Origin: Methanothermobacter wolfeii
Lineage (GTDB): Archaea; Methanobacteriota; Methanobacteria; Methanobacteriales; Methanothermobacteraceae
Reading direction: 5' to 3'
NCBI RefSeq assembly: GCF_025397995.1
Contig: NZ_CP104550.1
Location: 1,082,001-1,146,000 of the forward strand
Length of the DNA: 64,000 bases
Part shown: piece after piece, positions 48,234 to 59,063 of the stretch
Position numbering within the stretch: position 1 is the first letter of the stretch
Layout of the letters: each line of letters begins with the position of its first letter
Position numbers and translations under genes: made by a program
Notes under the pieces: model-generated
Database searches by the model: none
Seen by the model: the letters and a program-made list of their open reading frames with translations, nothing else
Told to the model about the DNA's origin: nothing

Positions 48234-48331
48234 TCATGGCCGTTGATGAGGAATACCCGGGACCCGGAAACACCCTGAAGCCTGATTTAGAACATGAAAA
48301 ATAATAGTATGATGGATTAGGGGTCTGGAGC

Positions 48332-48634
48332 TCATCCCCCACCATCACAGACCTCTGAACCCATATCGATATCCTCAAGGTCCTCCTTCATCTTCCTGAC
48401 CTTTTCAAGTGTCTCCTCAGGACCTCTTCTTTTCCCGGCACGTTTTTTCAGTTCTGATTTATCCACCACTTCAAGGTAGTCTGTGCTGTACCAGAGATCT
48501 GAATCCTCAAGGCGTGCCCATCCCTTATCATCCTCGACCTTTATGGCTGAGATCTCACCGGTGGTCCCGGTCCCTGTGTAGCGTACGGTCATGCCCACGG
48601 TGAGCACCCTGCCACCAGCATCCTTAACCTCCAT
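48332..48634 (-). CDS. DUF2098 family protein
   Basis: 100 residues. The N-terminal 60 form a small beta-barrel-like domain: VLTVGMTVRYTGTGTTGEIS and LEDSDLWYSTDYLEVVD, matching DUF2098 as I remember it, a family of methanogens with no known role. The C-terminal tail is charged (KKRAGKRRGPEETLEKV) and ends VCDGGG. ATG follows GGGGATT. It is 20 bases downstream of the PRC-barrel gene and probably co-transcribed. Confidence 0.75.
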   Translation of the reverse strand: MEVKDAGGRVLTVGMTVRYTGTGTTGEISAIKVEDDKGWARLEDSDLWYSTDYLEVVDKSELKKRAGKRRGPEETLEKVRKMKEDLEDIDMGSEVCDGGG

Positions 48635-48654
48635 AACAATCCCCGCACAGTGGT

Positions 48655-48924
48655 TTATTCAGGGGATATTTCAATGGTTTCCTCTTCCTCAGGGGCTTCC
48701 TCTGCCTCCTCTGCAGATATGCTGATAATAACGTAGTCCCCTACCTTCTCAACCCTGTCCATTCCCACAATGAAGGTCTTCTGTTTGAGGGAGAGTTCAC
48801 CCTTTGATATGATAATGGAATTTATAACACCCTTCTCAGGGTCCACTTCCAGGTCAGAGACCTTACCTATCTCCATCGCGTTTTTATCCAGCACCTTGCG
48901 TCCTAGGAACTCCGTCACCTTCAT
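48655..48924 (-). CDS. PRC-barrel domain protein
   Basis: About 89 residues: KVTEFLGRKVLDKNAMEIGK then VSDLEVDPEKGVINSIIIS, a single PRC-barrel as in the H subunit of photosynthetic reaction centres and RimM; archaeal single-domain forms are of unknown role, some linked to cell division or RNA. The acidic tail has repeated Glu (AEEAPEEEETIEISPE). ATG 48924 follows GTGGTGTTAAT; the frame extends to 48954 without a ribosome site. Divergent from the S2P protease gene. Confidence 0.8.
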   Translation of the reverse strand: MKVTEFLGRKVLDKNAMEIGKVSDLEVDPEKGVINSIIISKGELSLKQKTFIVGMDRVEKVGDYVIISISAEEAEEAPEEEETIEISPE

Positions 48925-48945
48925 ATTAACACCACTGTATTCTAT

Positions 48946-48983
48946 GTATCCCATGGTATAAAAAATAATTTATTCATGGATAC
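48946..48983. promoter_or_regulatory. Palindromic divergent promoter between the PRC-barrel and S2P-CBS genes
   Basis: GTATCCCATG (48946-48955) and CATGGATAC (48975-48983) form an imperfect inverted repeat around GGTATAAAAAATAATTTATT. A TATA box for the S2P gene overlaps it, so a bound regulator could control both directions. Confidence 0.4.
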
Positions 48984-48997
48984 CCATAGATAGGGGT

Positions 48998-50038
48998 ATG
49001 ACCAATTCAATAAGAATATTCAGGGTTGCCGGAATACCCGTTGAACTGGATTTCTCATTCCTCCTGCTGATGCTCTTCATATACATACTCGCCTACCTTG
49101 GATTCGTCTCCCTGCAGCTGGCGATCCTCATAACCCTCGTCTTTGTAACGGTGGTGATACATGAACTCGCCCATTCATACGTTGCCATGGGGTTCGGTGT
49201 TAAGATAAACAGCATACTCCTCCTCCCCATTGGTGGTGTTTCAAGGATGGAGGAGATACCAAGGGTCCCCAGGGGGGAGTTCCTCATATCAATTGCAGGT
49301 CCCCTAACAAACATCCTAATCGCAATGCTGGTATCTGTACCGATCCTCCTGGATGTGACAGGACCCCTTACCGGCCTTGCAGGGGAATTCCTTGCGGTTA
49401 ACCTCCTCCTTGCCCTCTTCAACCTGATACCCGCATTCCCGATGGATGGTGGCAGGATACTCCGGGCGATACTCGCGGAGCGGATGGGCCACATGAGGGC
49501 CACTGAAATCGCCGCCAGCCTTGGAAAGATCATCGCGGTGTTCATGGCTGTCCTCGGGGTTTTCTACAATTTCTTCCTCATACTCATAGGACTCTTCATC
49601 TACATAGGGGCCGAGCAGGAGTACCAGGCGACCCTCATATCATCCCTCCTTGAGGGTGTGACCGTGGCCGATGTCATGACCCGGGACCCGGTGACCATGG
49701 ACCCCGATATCACCGTGGATGAAGCCCTTGAATTCGTCATGAGCAAAAAGCACATGGGCTACCCTGTGGTTGAGGGGGATGAAATGATAGGCATAGTGAC
49801 CTTCCATGACCTCTCAGATGCAGAAAGAACCAGAAATGTTAGGGAGGTCATGACAGAGGACGTTGTGACCGTGAATGAGGATGATGAGCTCATATCCGCC
49901 CTTGAAAAGCTCAACAGCATGAACCTTGGAAGGCTCCCTGTCATGGGTGATGGCAGACTCAGGGGGATAATCTCAAGGACAGACATCCTCAGGACACTCA
50001 ACCTCCTTAGAAATAAGAAAATGAAGCGTGAAAATTGA
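48998..50038 (+). CDS. Site-2-type intramembrane metalloprotease with CBS domain pair
   Basis: 346 residues. Membrane part with [13 protein letters not shown] (HExxH zinc site, about residue 57) and [18 protein letters not shown] (third zinc ligand Asp), then two cytoplasmic CBS domains ([38 protein letters not shown]) that usually bind adenine nucleotides and may gate activity by energy state. The architecture matches the structurally known Methanocaldococcus S2P group, extended with CBS. Substrate unknown. ATG follows GATAGGGGT. The stop overlaps a possible early start of elp3. Confidence 0.93.
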   Translation: MTNSIRIFRVAGIPVELDFSFLLLMLFIYILAYLGFVSLQLAILITLVFVTVVIHELAHSYVAMGFGVKINSILLLPIGGVSRMEEIPRVPRGEFLISIAGPLTNILIAMLVSVPILLDVTGPLTGLAGEFLAVNLLLALFNLIPAFPMDGGRILRAILAERMGHMRATEIAASLGKIIAVFMAVLGVFYNFFLILIGLFIYIGAEQEYQATLISSLLEGVTVADVMTRDPVTMDPDITVDEALEFVMSKKHMGYPVVEGDEMIGIVTFHDLSDAERTRNVREVMTEDVVTVNEDDELISALEKLNSMNLGRLPVMGDGRLRGIISRTDILRTLNLLRNKKMKREN

Positions 50039-50061
50039 TGTGCAAACCTCCGGTGAAGAAC

Positions 50062-51669
50062 ATGAGAGATGCCTGCCGTCTGATAATCGATGATATAATC
50101 TCAGGAAAAATAAAAACAGGACAGGACCTTGAAAGGGCAAAGCACAGGGCATGCCGAGAATTCAAACTTAAGAAGTTCATGAGCAACTCTGAAATCCTTA
50201 AATACGCTGAACCTGATGAGAAGAAACTTGTTGAGGACATCCTGAGAAAGAAACCCACCAGGACCATTTCGGGTGTGGCTGTGGTGGCTGTGATGTGCCA
50301 GCCCCATGAATGTCCCCATGGAAGATGCCTGTACTGCCCTGAAAGCGATAAGGCGCCTCCAAGTTACACAGGGGAGGAGCCCGCAGCCCTGAGGGCCAGG
50401 ATGCACGAGTTTCATCCATACAGGCAGGTATACAGCAGGCTTGAACAGCTTCACAGCATAGGCCATCCTGTGGACAAGGTTGAACTCATAGTGATGGGCG
50501 GGACCTTCCCCTCCCACAGCCTCTGCTACCAGGAATGGTTCATCTCAAAGTGCCTTGAGGCCATGGTGGACTTCGGGTCAGAGTTGAAGGACCTGAAGGT
50601 AACCATACCCGGCTATAATGGCTACGTGAAGGTGGATGATGCCCAGAAATACAATGAATCATCCCCTGTCCGGTGCGTGGGCATGACATTCGAGACAAGG
50701 CCCGACTACTGCCGTGAGGAGGACGTTGACCGGATGCTTGGACTGGGGGTTACAAGGGTGGAGCTGGGTGTTCAGACCATCTACAATTACATCTACCAGA
50801 GGATAAAGAGGGGTCACAGTGTCGCTGATGTCATTGAATCCAACAGGATACTCAGGGACTCCGGCATAAAGGTGGCCATGCACCTTATGCCCGGACTCTT
50901 CTCAGACTTTGAAAGGGACCTCCGGATCTTCAGGAGGATCTTCAATGACCCCTCCTTCAGGCCGGATATGATCAAGATATACCCCTGCCTTGTGACCAGG
51001 GGCAGTGAACTCTACAGGATGTGGGAGAAGGGGGAATACAGGCCCTACTCAACTGAGGAGGCCGTTGACCTCATCGTCGAGATAAAGAAGATGCTCCCCA
51101 AGTGGGTCAGGACAATGAGGATACAGAGGGACATACCCTCACAGCTCATAGTGGACGGTGTAAGGAAGTCCAACCTTGGTGAACTGGTCTACCGGCGCTT
51201 GGAGGAGGAGGGCTTCAGGTGCAGGTGCATAAGGTGCCGTGAGGTGGGTCACCTCTCCAGGAGGGGTGCTGAAGTCGATGAAGAGAGCGTGACCCTCATG
51301 GTTGAGGATTACATGGCAACGGGTGGAAGGGAGTTCTTCCTCTCCCAGGAGGACCCTGTGAACGATGTTCTCGTGGGATTCCTGAGGCTGAGGTTCCCAT
51401 CAGAGAGGGCTCATCGCCCTGAGGTTGATTCCAGAACAGCCCTCGTGAGGGAGCTTCATGTTTACGGTTCAATGATACCCATAGGTGAACAGCGCGAAAC
51501 CGTAGGACAGCACAGGGGCTACGGTGAGGAGCTGCTCTCAGAGGCAGAGGAGATCTCAAGGGAAAACGGAATGGATCGTATCCTTGTCACAAGCGGGATA
51601 GGTGCCCGTGAATACTACCGGAAGTTCGGCTATGAAAGAGAAGGCCCCTACATGGCAAAAAGGCTTTGA
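50062..51669 (+). CDS. elp3: Elp3-type tRNA uridine-34 acetyltransferase (radical SAM plus GNAT)
   Basis: Archaeal single-protein Elongator catalytic subunit that installs the cm5U-type modification on wobble uridine. About 535 residues: radical SAM cluster [57 protein letters not shown], and in the C-terminus a zinc-site region [10 protein letters not shown] and GNAT motif [16 protein letters not shown] ending [18 protein letters not shown] 50062 (MRDACRL) is chosen because GGTGA lies 5 bases ahead; ATG 50038 overlapping the previous stop is the alternative. Confidence 0.93.
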   Translation: MRDACRLIIDDIISGKIKTGQDLERAKHRACREFKLKKFMSNSEILKYAEPDEKKLVEDILRKKPTRTISGVAVVAVMCQPHECPHGRCLYCPESDKAPPSYTGEEPAALRARMHEFHPYRQVYSRLEQLHSIGHPVDKVELIVMGGTFPSHSLCYQEWFISKCLEAMVDFGSELKDLKVTIPGYNGYVKVDDAQKYNESSPVRCVGMTFETRPDYCREEDVDRMLGLGVTRVELGVQTIYNYIYQRIKRGHSVADVIESNRILRDSGIKVAMHLMPGLFSDFERDLRIFRRIFNDPSFRPDMIKIYPCLVTRGSELYRMWEKGEYRPYSTEEAVDLIVEIKKMLPKWVRTMRIQRDIPSQLIVDGVRKSNLGELVYRRLEEEGFRCRCIRCREVGHLSRRGAEVDEESVTLMVEDYMATGGREFFLSQEDPVNDVLVGFLRLRFPSERAHRPEVDSRTALVRELHVYGSMIPIGEQRETVGQHRGYGEELLSEAEEISRENGMDRILVTSGIGAREYYRKFGYEREGPYMAKRL

Positions 51670-51712
51670 TTTAACTTTAGATCTGTCATCCATTAAGGAA
51701 GGTGATTGAAAG

Positions 51713-52399
51713 ATGAAGATAAAAAGCAAGGAAGAACTGGCATCCCTTATAGACCATACCAATGTCAGGGCAGATGCAACCCCCGCAGACATTGAGAGGC
51801 TCTGCAGGGAGGCTGAAGAATACGGGTTCCGTTGTGCCGTGGTAACACCCACAAATGTCAGGCTTGCATCCGAACTCCTGAGCAGCTCTGAAGTCATGGT
51901 ATGCTCGGTTGTTGGTTTCCCTGCAGGGGTCAGCACGCCCTCAGTGAAGGCCCTTGAGGCCTCGGAGGCCGTTGAAAACGGGGCCGAGGAGATAGATATG
52001 GTCATGAACATAGGCGCCATGAAGGCCGGGGACACCGAACTTGTCCATGAGGATGTGAGTGGCGTTGTTGAGGCTGCGGGAGTACCCGTTAAGGTCATAC
52101 TCGAGACAGCCTACCTCACCGATGAGGAAAAGGTGAAGGCGTGTATTATAAGCAGGGACGCCGGGGCTGCCTTTGTGAAGACCTCAACAGCCTACGGGGG
52201 GCTTCCAGGGGCAACTGTAGAGGATGTTAGACTCATGAGGAGGACCGTTGGTGATGATATGGGTGTTAAGGCCGCGGGGGGTATAAGGGACTTTGAAACA
52301 GCCCTTGCGATGCTTGAGGCCGGCGCGGATCGTATAGGAACATCAACGGGTGTAGAGATAGTGGAGGGATTCAGGGTTGAGGATCAGGATAACCGTTGA
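51713..52399 (+). CDS. deoC: Deoxyribose-phosphate aldolase
   Basis: Cleaves 2-deoxyribose 5-phosphate to glyceraldehyde 3-phosphate and acetaldehyde. 228 residues, TIM barrel: [50 protein letters not shown] with the Schiff-base Lys, and [15 protein letters not shown] with the second Lys. ATG follows GGTGATTGAAAG. The last 23 bases overlap the next gene. Confidence 0.95.
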   Translation: MKIKSKEELASLIDHTNVRADATPADIERLCREAEEYGFRCAVVTPTNVRLASELLSSSEVMVCSVVGFPAGVSTPSVKALEASEAVENGAEEIDMVMNIGAMKAGDTELVHEDVSGVVEAAGVPVKVILETAYLTDEEKVKACIISRDAGAAFVKTSTAYGGLPGATVEDVRLMRRTVGDDMGVKAAGGIRDFETALAMLEAGADRIGTSTGVEIVEGFRVEDQDNR

Positions 52400-52727
52400 G
52401 GGCAAGGGACAGGCCATTGGAGAACTGGATGACAGGAACCCTGAATCCGCAAGGAGGATCTATGAGAGCCTCCCCATTGAAGGAAGGGCGCTTCTATGGA
52501 TGGAGGAGGTCTACTTTGACATACCTGTAACCCTTGACTATGAGAACCCCTCAGGGACGGCGTCCCCTGGGGACATCTCCTACTGGCCGCCTGGATACGC
52601 CCTCTGCATATTCTTTGGATCAACCCAGCCCTATTCCGAGGTCAACCATATCGGCAGGGTCATGGAAAACCTTGAACTCTTCTCCCGGGTTGATGAGGGC
52701 GACAGGATAATCATAGAAAAAATATGA
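52377..52727 (+). CDS. Cyclophilin-like fold protein (DUF369 type)
   Basis: 116 residues: [20 protein letters not shown], then [38 protein letters not shown] and [17 protein letters not shown]. These match small archaeal/bacterial cyclophilin-like beta-barrel proteins; whether they isomerise prolines is unproven. The start is TTG 52377 inside deoC, with GGAGG about 9 bases upstream; no other in-frame start fits. Overlap suggests coupling to deoC. Confidence 0.78.
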   Translation: MRIRITVEGKGQAIGELDDRNPESARRIYESLPIEGRALLWMEEVYFDIPVTLDYENPSGTASPGDISYWPPGYALCIFFGSTQPYSEVNHIGRVMENLELFSRVDEGDRIIIEKI

Positions 52728-52831
52728 TCCAGTAATCAGGACTTGCAGATAACCGGGAACAGGACACATCCTGAATTGAACAATTATAGAAGAGTGCCCC
52801 CTAAAACAGGCGCTGGAGGAGAAACTGATAA

Positions 52832-53947
52832 TTAAACATCAATGATCTCCCTGTAGAGTGTGTCCCTCCTTGCAGGGATCCTGCCTATATCCCTGACAAC
52901 CCTCACTATCTCAGAGGGTTCTGTCCTGACACCATAGGATGCACCGGCAGACCTTGAGATGTTCTCCTCTCCAAGTGTCCCTCCAAAGTCGTTGGCCCCT
53001 GAGAGGAGTGCTATCTGGGCGAATTTGAAGCCCAGTTTAACCCATGAGGCCTGTATGTTCCTTATCAATCCCCTGAACATGAGCCTTGATATCGCATAAA
53101 CCTTGAGGTCCTGGGCGCCCGTTGCACCGGGCATTGCATCACCATCACGGTATATGGGGGCGTTGGGGTGCATGAAGGGTAACGGTACGAACTCGGTGAA
53201 TCCCCCTGTCCTCTCCTGTATGTCCCTTAGGATTGCCATGTGTTCAACCCTGTGCTCAGGGGTGTCTATGTGGCCGTACATCATGGTGCAGGTTGTGGGT
53301 ATGCCTACACGGTGGGCTGTCTCTATAACCTCAACCCATTCACCGGTACTCAGTTTGGTGGGGCAGATGACTGACCTCACATCATCATTCAGTATCTCCG
53401 CTGCGGTTCCAGGCATTGAACCAAGACCTGCCCTTTTCAGTATCCTCAGGGCCTCCTCAATGGAGAGTTCTGCGTTGCGTGCTCCATAGTAAACCTCCAT
53501 TGGTGAAAATGAATGAAGATGAACATCCGGGAACCTTGATTTTATCTCCCTAATCAGATCCTCGTAGAAGTATGTGTCAAGTCCCGGGTAGAGGCCTCCC
53601 TGTATGCAGAGCTCCCTGGCACCATTTTCAACGGCCTTCTCTGCTATTTTAATGATCTCCTCTGTTTCAAGGTAGTGGGAATCATCATCCATTTCATCCC
53701 TTCTGAAGGCGCAGAACCCGCACTTTCCTGAACAGATATTGGTGAAGTTGATGTTCCAGTTCTCTATGAAGGTGACCCTGTCCCCGCATTCCGATTCCCT
53801 GACAATGTCCGCAACCATTAAAAGGGCCTGAAGGTCCCTTCCAGTTACATCCATCAGGTACAGCGCATCCTCGGTACCTATAGGCTCATCAACCGCCTTT
53901 TCAAGTATTTTCCTTGTGCGGGTTTTGATTCCTGCTGTGCCAAACAT
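52832..53947 (-). CDS. cofH: FO synthase subunit 2 (CofH)
   Basis: Radical SAM enzyme that, with CofG, builds the deazaflavin FO of coenzyme F420 from 5-amino-6-ribitylaminouracil and tyrosine. 371 residues: cluster motif [58 protein letters not shown] and [19 protein letters not shown], all typical of CofH/MqnC. The start ATG 53947 has no ribosome site. TATA-like TTTAAACATATAAAA lies only about 16-31 bases upstream, so the mRNA is probably leaderless. cofG is not in this window. Confidence 0.95.
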   Translation of the reverse strand: MFGTAGIKTRTRKILEKAVDEPIGTEDALYLMDVTGRDLQALLMVADIVRESECGDRVTFIENWNINFTNICSGKCGFCAFRRDEMDDDSHYLETEEIIKIAEKAVENGARELCIQGGLYPGLDTYFYEDLIREIKSRFPDVHLHSFSPMEVYYGARNAELSIEEALRILKRAGLGSMPGTAAEILNDDVRSVICPTKLSTGEWVEVIETAHRVGIPTTCTMMYGHIDTPEHRVEHMAILRDIQERTGGFTEFVPLPFMHPNAPIYRDGDAMPGATGAQDLKVYAISRLMFRGLIRNIQASWVKLGFKFAQIALLSGANDFGGTLGEENISRSAGASYGVRTEPSEIVRVVRDIGRIPARRDTLYREIIDV

Positions 53948-53962
53948 GCGATTTAGTATCTG

Positions 53963-53978
53963 ATTTTATATGTTTAAA
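53963..53978 (-). promoter_or_regulatory. TATA box of cofH, predicted leaderless
   Basis: The minus strand reads TTTTAAACATATAAAA across this stretch. An archaeal initiation site about 25 bases downstream of its centre falls at or next to the cofH ATG at 53947. Confidence 0.5.
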
Positions 53979-54053
53979 ATTTTTGGTTCTGATGAGATTC
54001 ATATCCAACTCTCCCCATATTGACTCTGTGGCCCAGTAATCCGCCAGAACCAA

Positions 54054-54066
54054 TAAATTTAAATAG
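54054..54066 (+). promoter_or_regulatory. TATA box of the histone gene
   Basis: AAATTTAAATAGT, with transcription start expected near 54085, leaving a short leader that carries the GGAGGTGA site. Confidence 0.5.
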
Positions 54067-54099
54067 TAGAGATTACCAGCTTAATTTGGAGGTGAAATT

Positions 54100-54306
54100 A
54101 TGGCTGAATTACCAATTGCACCAGTCGGTAGAATTATAAAAAATGCCGGTGCCCAGAGAATAAGTGACGATGCAAAAGAGGCTTTAGCAGAGGCACTTGA
54201 AAAAACAGGTGAAGAAATCTCACGCAAAGCCGTTGAACTTGCAAAGCACGCCGGCAGAAAAACTGTTAAAGCCGCTGACATAAAAATGGCCGCTGAACAG
54301 TTATAG
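54100..54306 (+). CDS. hmtA: Archaeal histone, HMf/HMtA family
   Basis: 68 residues, a single histone fold: [20 protein letters not shown] (alpha 1 and loop), [20 protein letters not shown] (alpha 2) and [20 protein letters not shown] (alpha 3 with the [12 protein letters not shown]-binding loop). Forms dimers that wrap DNA in about 60-bp steps and can extend into hypernucleosomes. Strong ribosome site GGAGGTGA before the ATG. This lineage has several histone genes; the window holds one. Confidence 0.96.
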   Translation: MAELPIAPVGRIIKNAGAQRISDDAKEALAEALEKTGEEISRKAVELAKHAGRKTVKAADIKMAAEQL

Positions 54307-54533
54307 GAGACTCTATTTTCAATTGTTTATTTATTTTTAATGTCTTAAGGCTCTTTATACGCACCATACATTCAATCCGTTTCCGTAACCATTAAAAACT
54401 TCTGAGATTTTAAAATTCCTGAGGGATAATTTTTCATGCCTCTCCCTGTTTCATGGAATTAAAGACCTGAAGGTTTCCATGCAATCCTCAAAGCTCTGGG
54501 AATCATCATGATCCCTGACATTCCATGAAAAAA

Positions 54534-54543
54534 TTATATAAAT
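54534..54543 (+). promoter_or_regulatory. TATA box of the rubrerythrin gene
   Basis: TTATATAAAT, about 35-40 bases ahead of the start codon and with the GGGAGGTGG ribosome site in the short leader. Confidence 0.55.
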
Positions 54544-54576
54544 GAAAAAATAAAGTGTAAAGGGAGGTGGTTATGT

Positions 54577-55068
54577 ATGTCAACAATGGAAAACCTCAAG
54601 GAAGCCTTTGCAGGCGAATCCCAGGCCAACAGACTGTACCTTGCCTTTGCAAGGAAGGCCGATGAAGAAGGTTACCACCAGGTGGCCAAGCTGTTCCGTG
54701 CTGCCGCAGCAGCAGAGACGGTCCATGCAATGAACCATCTTGATGCCATGAAGGCCATTAAGGGTACAGATGAAAACCTTAAAGAAGCCATTGAAGGAGA
54801 AACACATGAATTCAAGGAAATGTACCCTGAATTCATTGAAGAGGCCAGGGCTGAAGGCGAAGATCAGGCACTCTGGAGCTTCGAAGTTGCAAACAAGGTT
54901 GAAGAGATCCACGCTGAACTGTACAGTAAGGCCCTTGAGAGCCTTGGTGAAAATGTTGAGGTGGACTACTACGTCTGCAACTGGTGCGGTAACACCGTTG
55001 AAGGGGAAGCCCCTGACAGATGCCCTATCTGCGGCGCCCCCAAGGATGAATTCAAAAAGATAGACTGA
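54577..55068 (+). CDS. rbr: Rubrerythrin
   Basis: NAD(P)H-linked peroxide scavenger of anaerobes. 163 residues: four-helix diiron domain with FAGESQANRLYL, AAETVHAMNH, EGETHEFKEMYPEF and VEEIHAEL providing the Glu/His ligands, then a C-terminal rubredoxin knuckle VCNWCGN...CPICGAPKDEF with four cysteines. ATG 54577 lies 8 bases after GGAGGT; an out-of-frame ATG at 54573 is closer but leads to a stop after about 30 codons. Confidence 0.95.
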   Translation: MSTMENLKEAFAGESQANRLYLAFARKADEEGYHQVAKLFRAAAAAETVHAMNHLDAMKAIKGTDENLKEAIEGETHEFKEMYPEFIEEARAEGEDQALWSFEVANKVEEIHAELYSKALESLGENVEVDYYVCNWCGNTVEGEAPDRCPICGAPKDEFKKID

Positions 55069-55113
55069 GAATTCATGACCCCATAATTTCTTTTTAAAAT
55101 TTAAAATACCAAT

Positions 55114-56852
55114 TCACTGATTCTTAAAACCCAGTTCCTCAAAGCTTATACGGAATGTGGTTCCCTCATCAGATATTACATCAACCCTCGCATCTATCTG
55201 ATCACTGAGGCCCCTTACAATCTGAAGTCCAAGTGAAGGTGTGCTCTCCCAGTCAAGGTCCCCTGGAAGGCCCACGCCATTATCACTCACCTCAAGGGTC
55301 ACGGTGCCGTCGCTCCTTTTAAGTGAAACCTTTATGTCTCCCCTGCCATCAGGGAAGGCGTGTTTTATGGCGTTTGTCATGAGCTCCGTGAAAATGAGTC
55401 CAATGGGTATTGTCGTCTCAATATCCGCCCTAAACTCCTGCATGTCAAAGCTGAGCCTGATCATGGAGGGGTCCAGATTGTAACTGTTGAATATCTCCAC
55501 CCCAAGGGTGCGTATGTATTCTGATATATCAACATTCTTAAGGTCCTCTGAGCGGTAAAGCCTCTCATGGATCAGTGCCATTGACCTTGCCCTGTTCTCA
55601 CTCTCCCTGAAGATTTCGAGGGTGTCCTCATCCTTTATCTGCCTTGACTGCATGCTCAGCAGACTTGAGATTATCATGAGGTTGTTCTTGACCCTGTGAT
55701 GGATCTCCTTGAGGAGGAGTTCCTTCTCGGCAAGGGACCTTTCAAGCATCTCCTGGGTCCTCTTAAGGTCCGTGATGTCACTGAGGACCACGATGACCGA
55801 GTCCCTGTCCCCTGCATGGATCCTTTTATTGTAGATCCTCACTGTGTATCTATTACCCGCAGGGTCCTCCAGTTCCATCTCGTAGGGTTCAACCGACCCC
55901 TCCCTTTTTATTGTTTCAAGTTTTGATTGGAATTCCCTCCGGGCATCCTCGCTGATGAACTCAAGGTCATAAACTGATCTTCCTATCATCCTCTCCCTTG
56001 GAATCATAAGTTTACCGGCGAGGGTTGAATTGATATCAAGTATCCTTCCATCATCCACGTCAAGGAGTATTATGTATTCCGGTGAAAGGTTGAATAGTGC
56101 CCTGTATTTCTCCTCACTCTCCCTTATCCTGGCTTCAGCCTTTTTTCTTTCTGATACATCCCTTATAACCGCCGTTACATAGTCGCCATCCATGTAATGC
56201 CATCCCACAACGGTTAATTCCACAGGGAATCGGCTTCCATCCCTCCTTGTCGCTTCAACATCATCTATGAATTTTGAAATACCCTCAAGGTTCCCCTCAT
56301 TGAATCTGTGCTTTTCGATGTGCTCTGCAGGTATGAATGTCTCGAGGGGTTTTCCTGCTGCATCCCCTGAGGAGTAACCGAACAGGTCCTCCGCTCCCCT
56401 GTTCCAGGAGACCACCATGCCATCAGAATCAACGGTAATGATGGCATCCCTTGCAGTTTCAATTATGCGTCTGTATTTCTCCTCACTGTATCTCACCGCC
56501 TCCTCTGATTCCAGAAGCGACTCTGAAAGGAGCACTGTAACGGTATTGACAAAGAACATAACGGATAAACGCATAAAATCCTCCGTAAGACCTCCGATAG
56601 ATGATAAAATGCTGCTTGCTATCAGAACAGCGCCGAGGAATACCGTTACGATGAAGGAATTCTGTCTGAACCATATCCCTGCAAGGACTATCGTATGTAG
56701 AATACGTGGGTGAAGACAACTCCCACACCGAGTATTAGGTGAAAGTAAAGGGTCATGATGGAACAGAAGAGTGTCAGAAGGGCCACTATAATAATTCTGG
56801 CGTTCCTGTTCCAGTAGAACTGGAGTTTTTCAGCTACTGTTCTGTATACCAC
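55114..56852 (-). pseudogene. Membrane PAS-PAS histidine kinase (HisKA_2 type), interrupted by a one-base frameshift
   Basis: Reconstructed as about 580 residues: N-terminal membrane region (IIIVALLTLFCSIMTLYFHL; FTHVFYI), two PAS/PAC units (ARDAIITVDSDGMVVSWNRG; LSPEYIILLDVDDGRILDIN), H-box EIHHRVKNNLMIISSLLSM, and ATPase with ELMTNAIKHAF (N-box) and VSDNGVGLPGDL. The upstream frame stops at TAG (56688-56690). The downstream frame is open from that point to 55114 and, with one extra base at about 56693, gives FYIPIVLAGIWF, a natural-looking membrane-sensor motif; that base is missing. Start GTG 56852 follows AGGTGATCAA. Mutation, phase variant or sequencing error cannot be separated here. 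Confidence 0.85.
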
Positions 56853-57228
56853 TTGATCACCTGTGACTCCATGCTTCTTCAATAAATAACATCACATACC
56901 TGATGAATCCTTCTGTGATCCCACAGTTTATGTCTCCCCTCCTGGCCTTATAGAACAGAGATTTAACTTAATTATTCTATTTTCTCTTGGCAGATAAAAA
57001 TTTTTACGATTAAAGCCTTCGCATTGAAAACCCTTTAGGATCCTGGAATTATTATATAAAAAAATTAAAATCCTTCATTCCCTAATATTCAAAACATGGC
57101 AGCTTCATGGATCCAAATATACCTGCCTGGCTTTAGGATCTCAATTAAACAGGCTATTTTAATGGAATACATTGGATAAAGGGAAAAGGTTATATATGAC
57201 TACTTCCATAGTTTAGAAGGACCAAGGA
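56853..57228. other. Intergenic region upstream of the kinase gene and tRNA pair
   Basis: About 375 AT-rich bases. It contains the tRNA-Val promoter (57188-57198) and several AT-rich stretches that may include the kinase promoter (for example near 56960-57000 on the minus strand). I see no gene. Confidence 0.4.
57188..57198 (+). promoter_or_regulatory. TATA box of the tRNA-Val/tRNA-Phe pair
   Basis: GGTTATATATG, 31-41 bases ahead of tRNA-Val. Confidence 0.6.
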
Positions 57229-57300
<72 letters not shown>

Positions 57301-57302
57301 TC

Positions 57303-57755
<453 letters not shown>

Positions 57756-59024
57756 TCAAGCAATAAGGTAAGTCCCGGTAGCATCCCTTATCCTAACCCT
57801 CATGAAGGAACCCATCTCACCATCCCCGGTTACAACGGGTATGTAAGAGTCTGTTCTACCTATAAATCCCCCCTTTCTTCCCTTTTCAATTATAAGGATA
57901 TTCTGAAGTGTTCCAACAAGTTCACGATTTTCATTCTCTGTTATCTTCCCCTTGAGCTCCTCTATCGTCTTTGAACGCCTCTTAAGGTCCCTGAAGTCAA
58001 TCTCATCCAGTGACGATGAGAGGGCGCCTGGCCTGTGCCTGTACTTTGAAAGGTGTATGAAGCCCGGTTTAACCTCCTCAAGGAGCCTGCAGGTATCCAT
58101 AAAGGCCTCCTCATCCTCAGTGGGGTAACCGACAATGATGTCTGTTGCGATGGAGATGTCGGGTATCACTTCCCTGAACCTTTCAACTATCATCCGGAAC
58201 TCATCAACAGTATGCCCCCTCCTCATGTCAGCCAGGACCCGGTCGCTGCCGCTCTGAACCGGGAGGTGGAGGAAACTGTAGACCTTCTCTGAGGTGTATG
58301 CCTCCACCAGGCCGTCAAGGTCCCTGAGGACACTGGCAGGGTGCATCATACCCACACGTATCCTGAAGTCACCGGGGATCTCACTTATCCTCCTGATGAG
58401 GTCTGAGAGCCTTTCACCGGTATCAGTACCGTAGGCAGCCGTGTCCTGGGCTGTTAACTGTATCTCCCTGCATCCAGAAGAGATAGCTCTTTCCGCCTCC
58501 TCAACGAGGAGATCTGAGGGGTAACTCTGGATTCTGCCCCTGGCAAACCTTGTGCAGCAGTAACTGCAGCTCCCGTTGCACCCCTCACATATCTGGAGGA
58601 TGTGTATAAGGGGGTTGGACCTTACCTTTGGAACACCCACCTTCAGGTCTGATGTGAAGCCAGTAATGCGCCTTAAATCCCCCCTCCATGCTGCCTTAAC
58701 AGCCTCAGGGGTCCTTTTAAGCTGGTGGGGTCCAAGCCATGACGCGTCCCCTGATATGGCTTCAAGTTTCCCGGGGTCTATCTCAACCATGCAACCTGCC
58801 ACCACCAGTCCCTTATCAGGGTAGAGTTCCTGGAGCTTCTTTATCCTGTTAATCACCTTATGCTCCGTGGGGTGCTTAACATAGCATGTGTTAACGATTA
58901 TAACATCAGCACTATCAATATCCGTCAGCCTGGCTCCCTCTTCCCTGAGGAATCCTGCCATGATTTCGGAATCGGCCTGGTTAAAGGTGCATCCGAATGT
59001 CTCAATATAAACCTTCAGATCCAT
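57756..59024 (-). CDS. Threonylcarbamoyladenosine tRNA methylthiotransferase (archaeal MtaB/CDKAL1 type)
   Basis: Radical SAM enzyme that converts t6A37 to ms2t6A in ANN-decoding tRNAs. 422 residues: N-terminal UPF0004 domain with cluster cysteines in ETFGCTFNQADSEIM, VNTCYVKHPTEHKV and VAGCMVEID; radical SAM motif GCNGSCSYCCTRFARG; HLPVQSGSDRVLADMRRGHT; C-terminal TRAM-like region (LVGTLQNILIIEKGRKGGFI). ATG follows GAGGATTGAT. The ATP-independent assignment as archaeal MtaB rather than MiaB rests on the CSYCCTRFARGRIQSYP form and on the lineage. Its 3' end has a degenerate copy downstream. Confidence 0.92.
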   Translation of the reverse strand: MDLKVYIETFGCTFNQADSEIMAGFLREEGARLTDIDSADVIIVNTCYVKHPTEHKVINRIKKLQELYPDKGLVVAGCMVEIDPGKLEAISGDASWLGPHQLKRTPEAVKAAWRGDLRRITGFTSDLKVGVPKVRSNPLIHILQICEGCNGSCSYCCTRFARGRIQSYPSDLLVEEAERAISSGCREIQLTAQDTAAYGTDTGERLSDLIRRISEIPGDFRIRVGMMHPASVLRDLDGLVEAYTSEKVYSFLHLPVQSGSDRVLADMRRGHTVDEFRMIVERFREVIPDISIATDIIVGYPTEDEEAFMDTCRLLEEVKPGFIHLSKYRHRPGALSSSLDEIDFRDLKRRSKTIEELKGKITENENRELVGTLQNILIIEKGRKGGFIGRTDSYIPVVTGDGEMGSFMRVRIRDATGTYLIA

Positions 59025-59063
59025 ATCAATCCTCTGTAAAGACTTATGATCCCTGAGATGATT

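Noticed and set aside
54573-54668. Alternative out-of-frame ATG at 54573 ahead of rubrerythrin
   Set aside because: It opens only about 30 codons of non-protein-like sequence; the in-frame ATG at 54577 is well placed.
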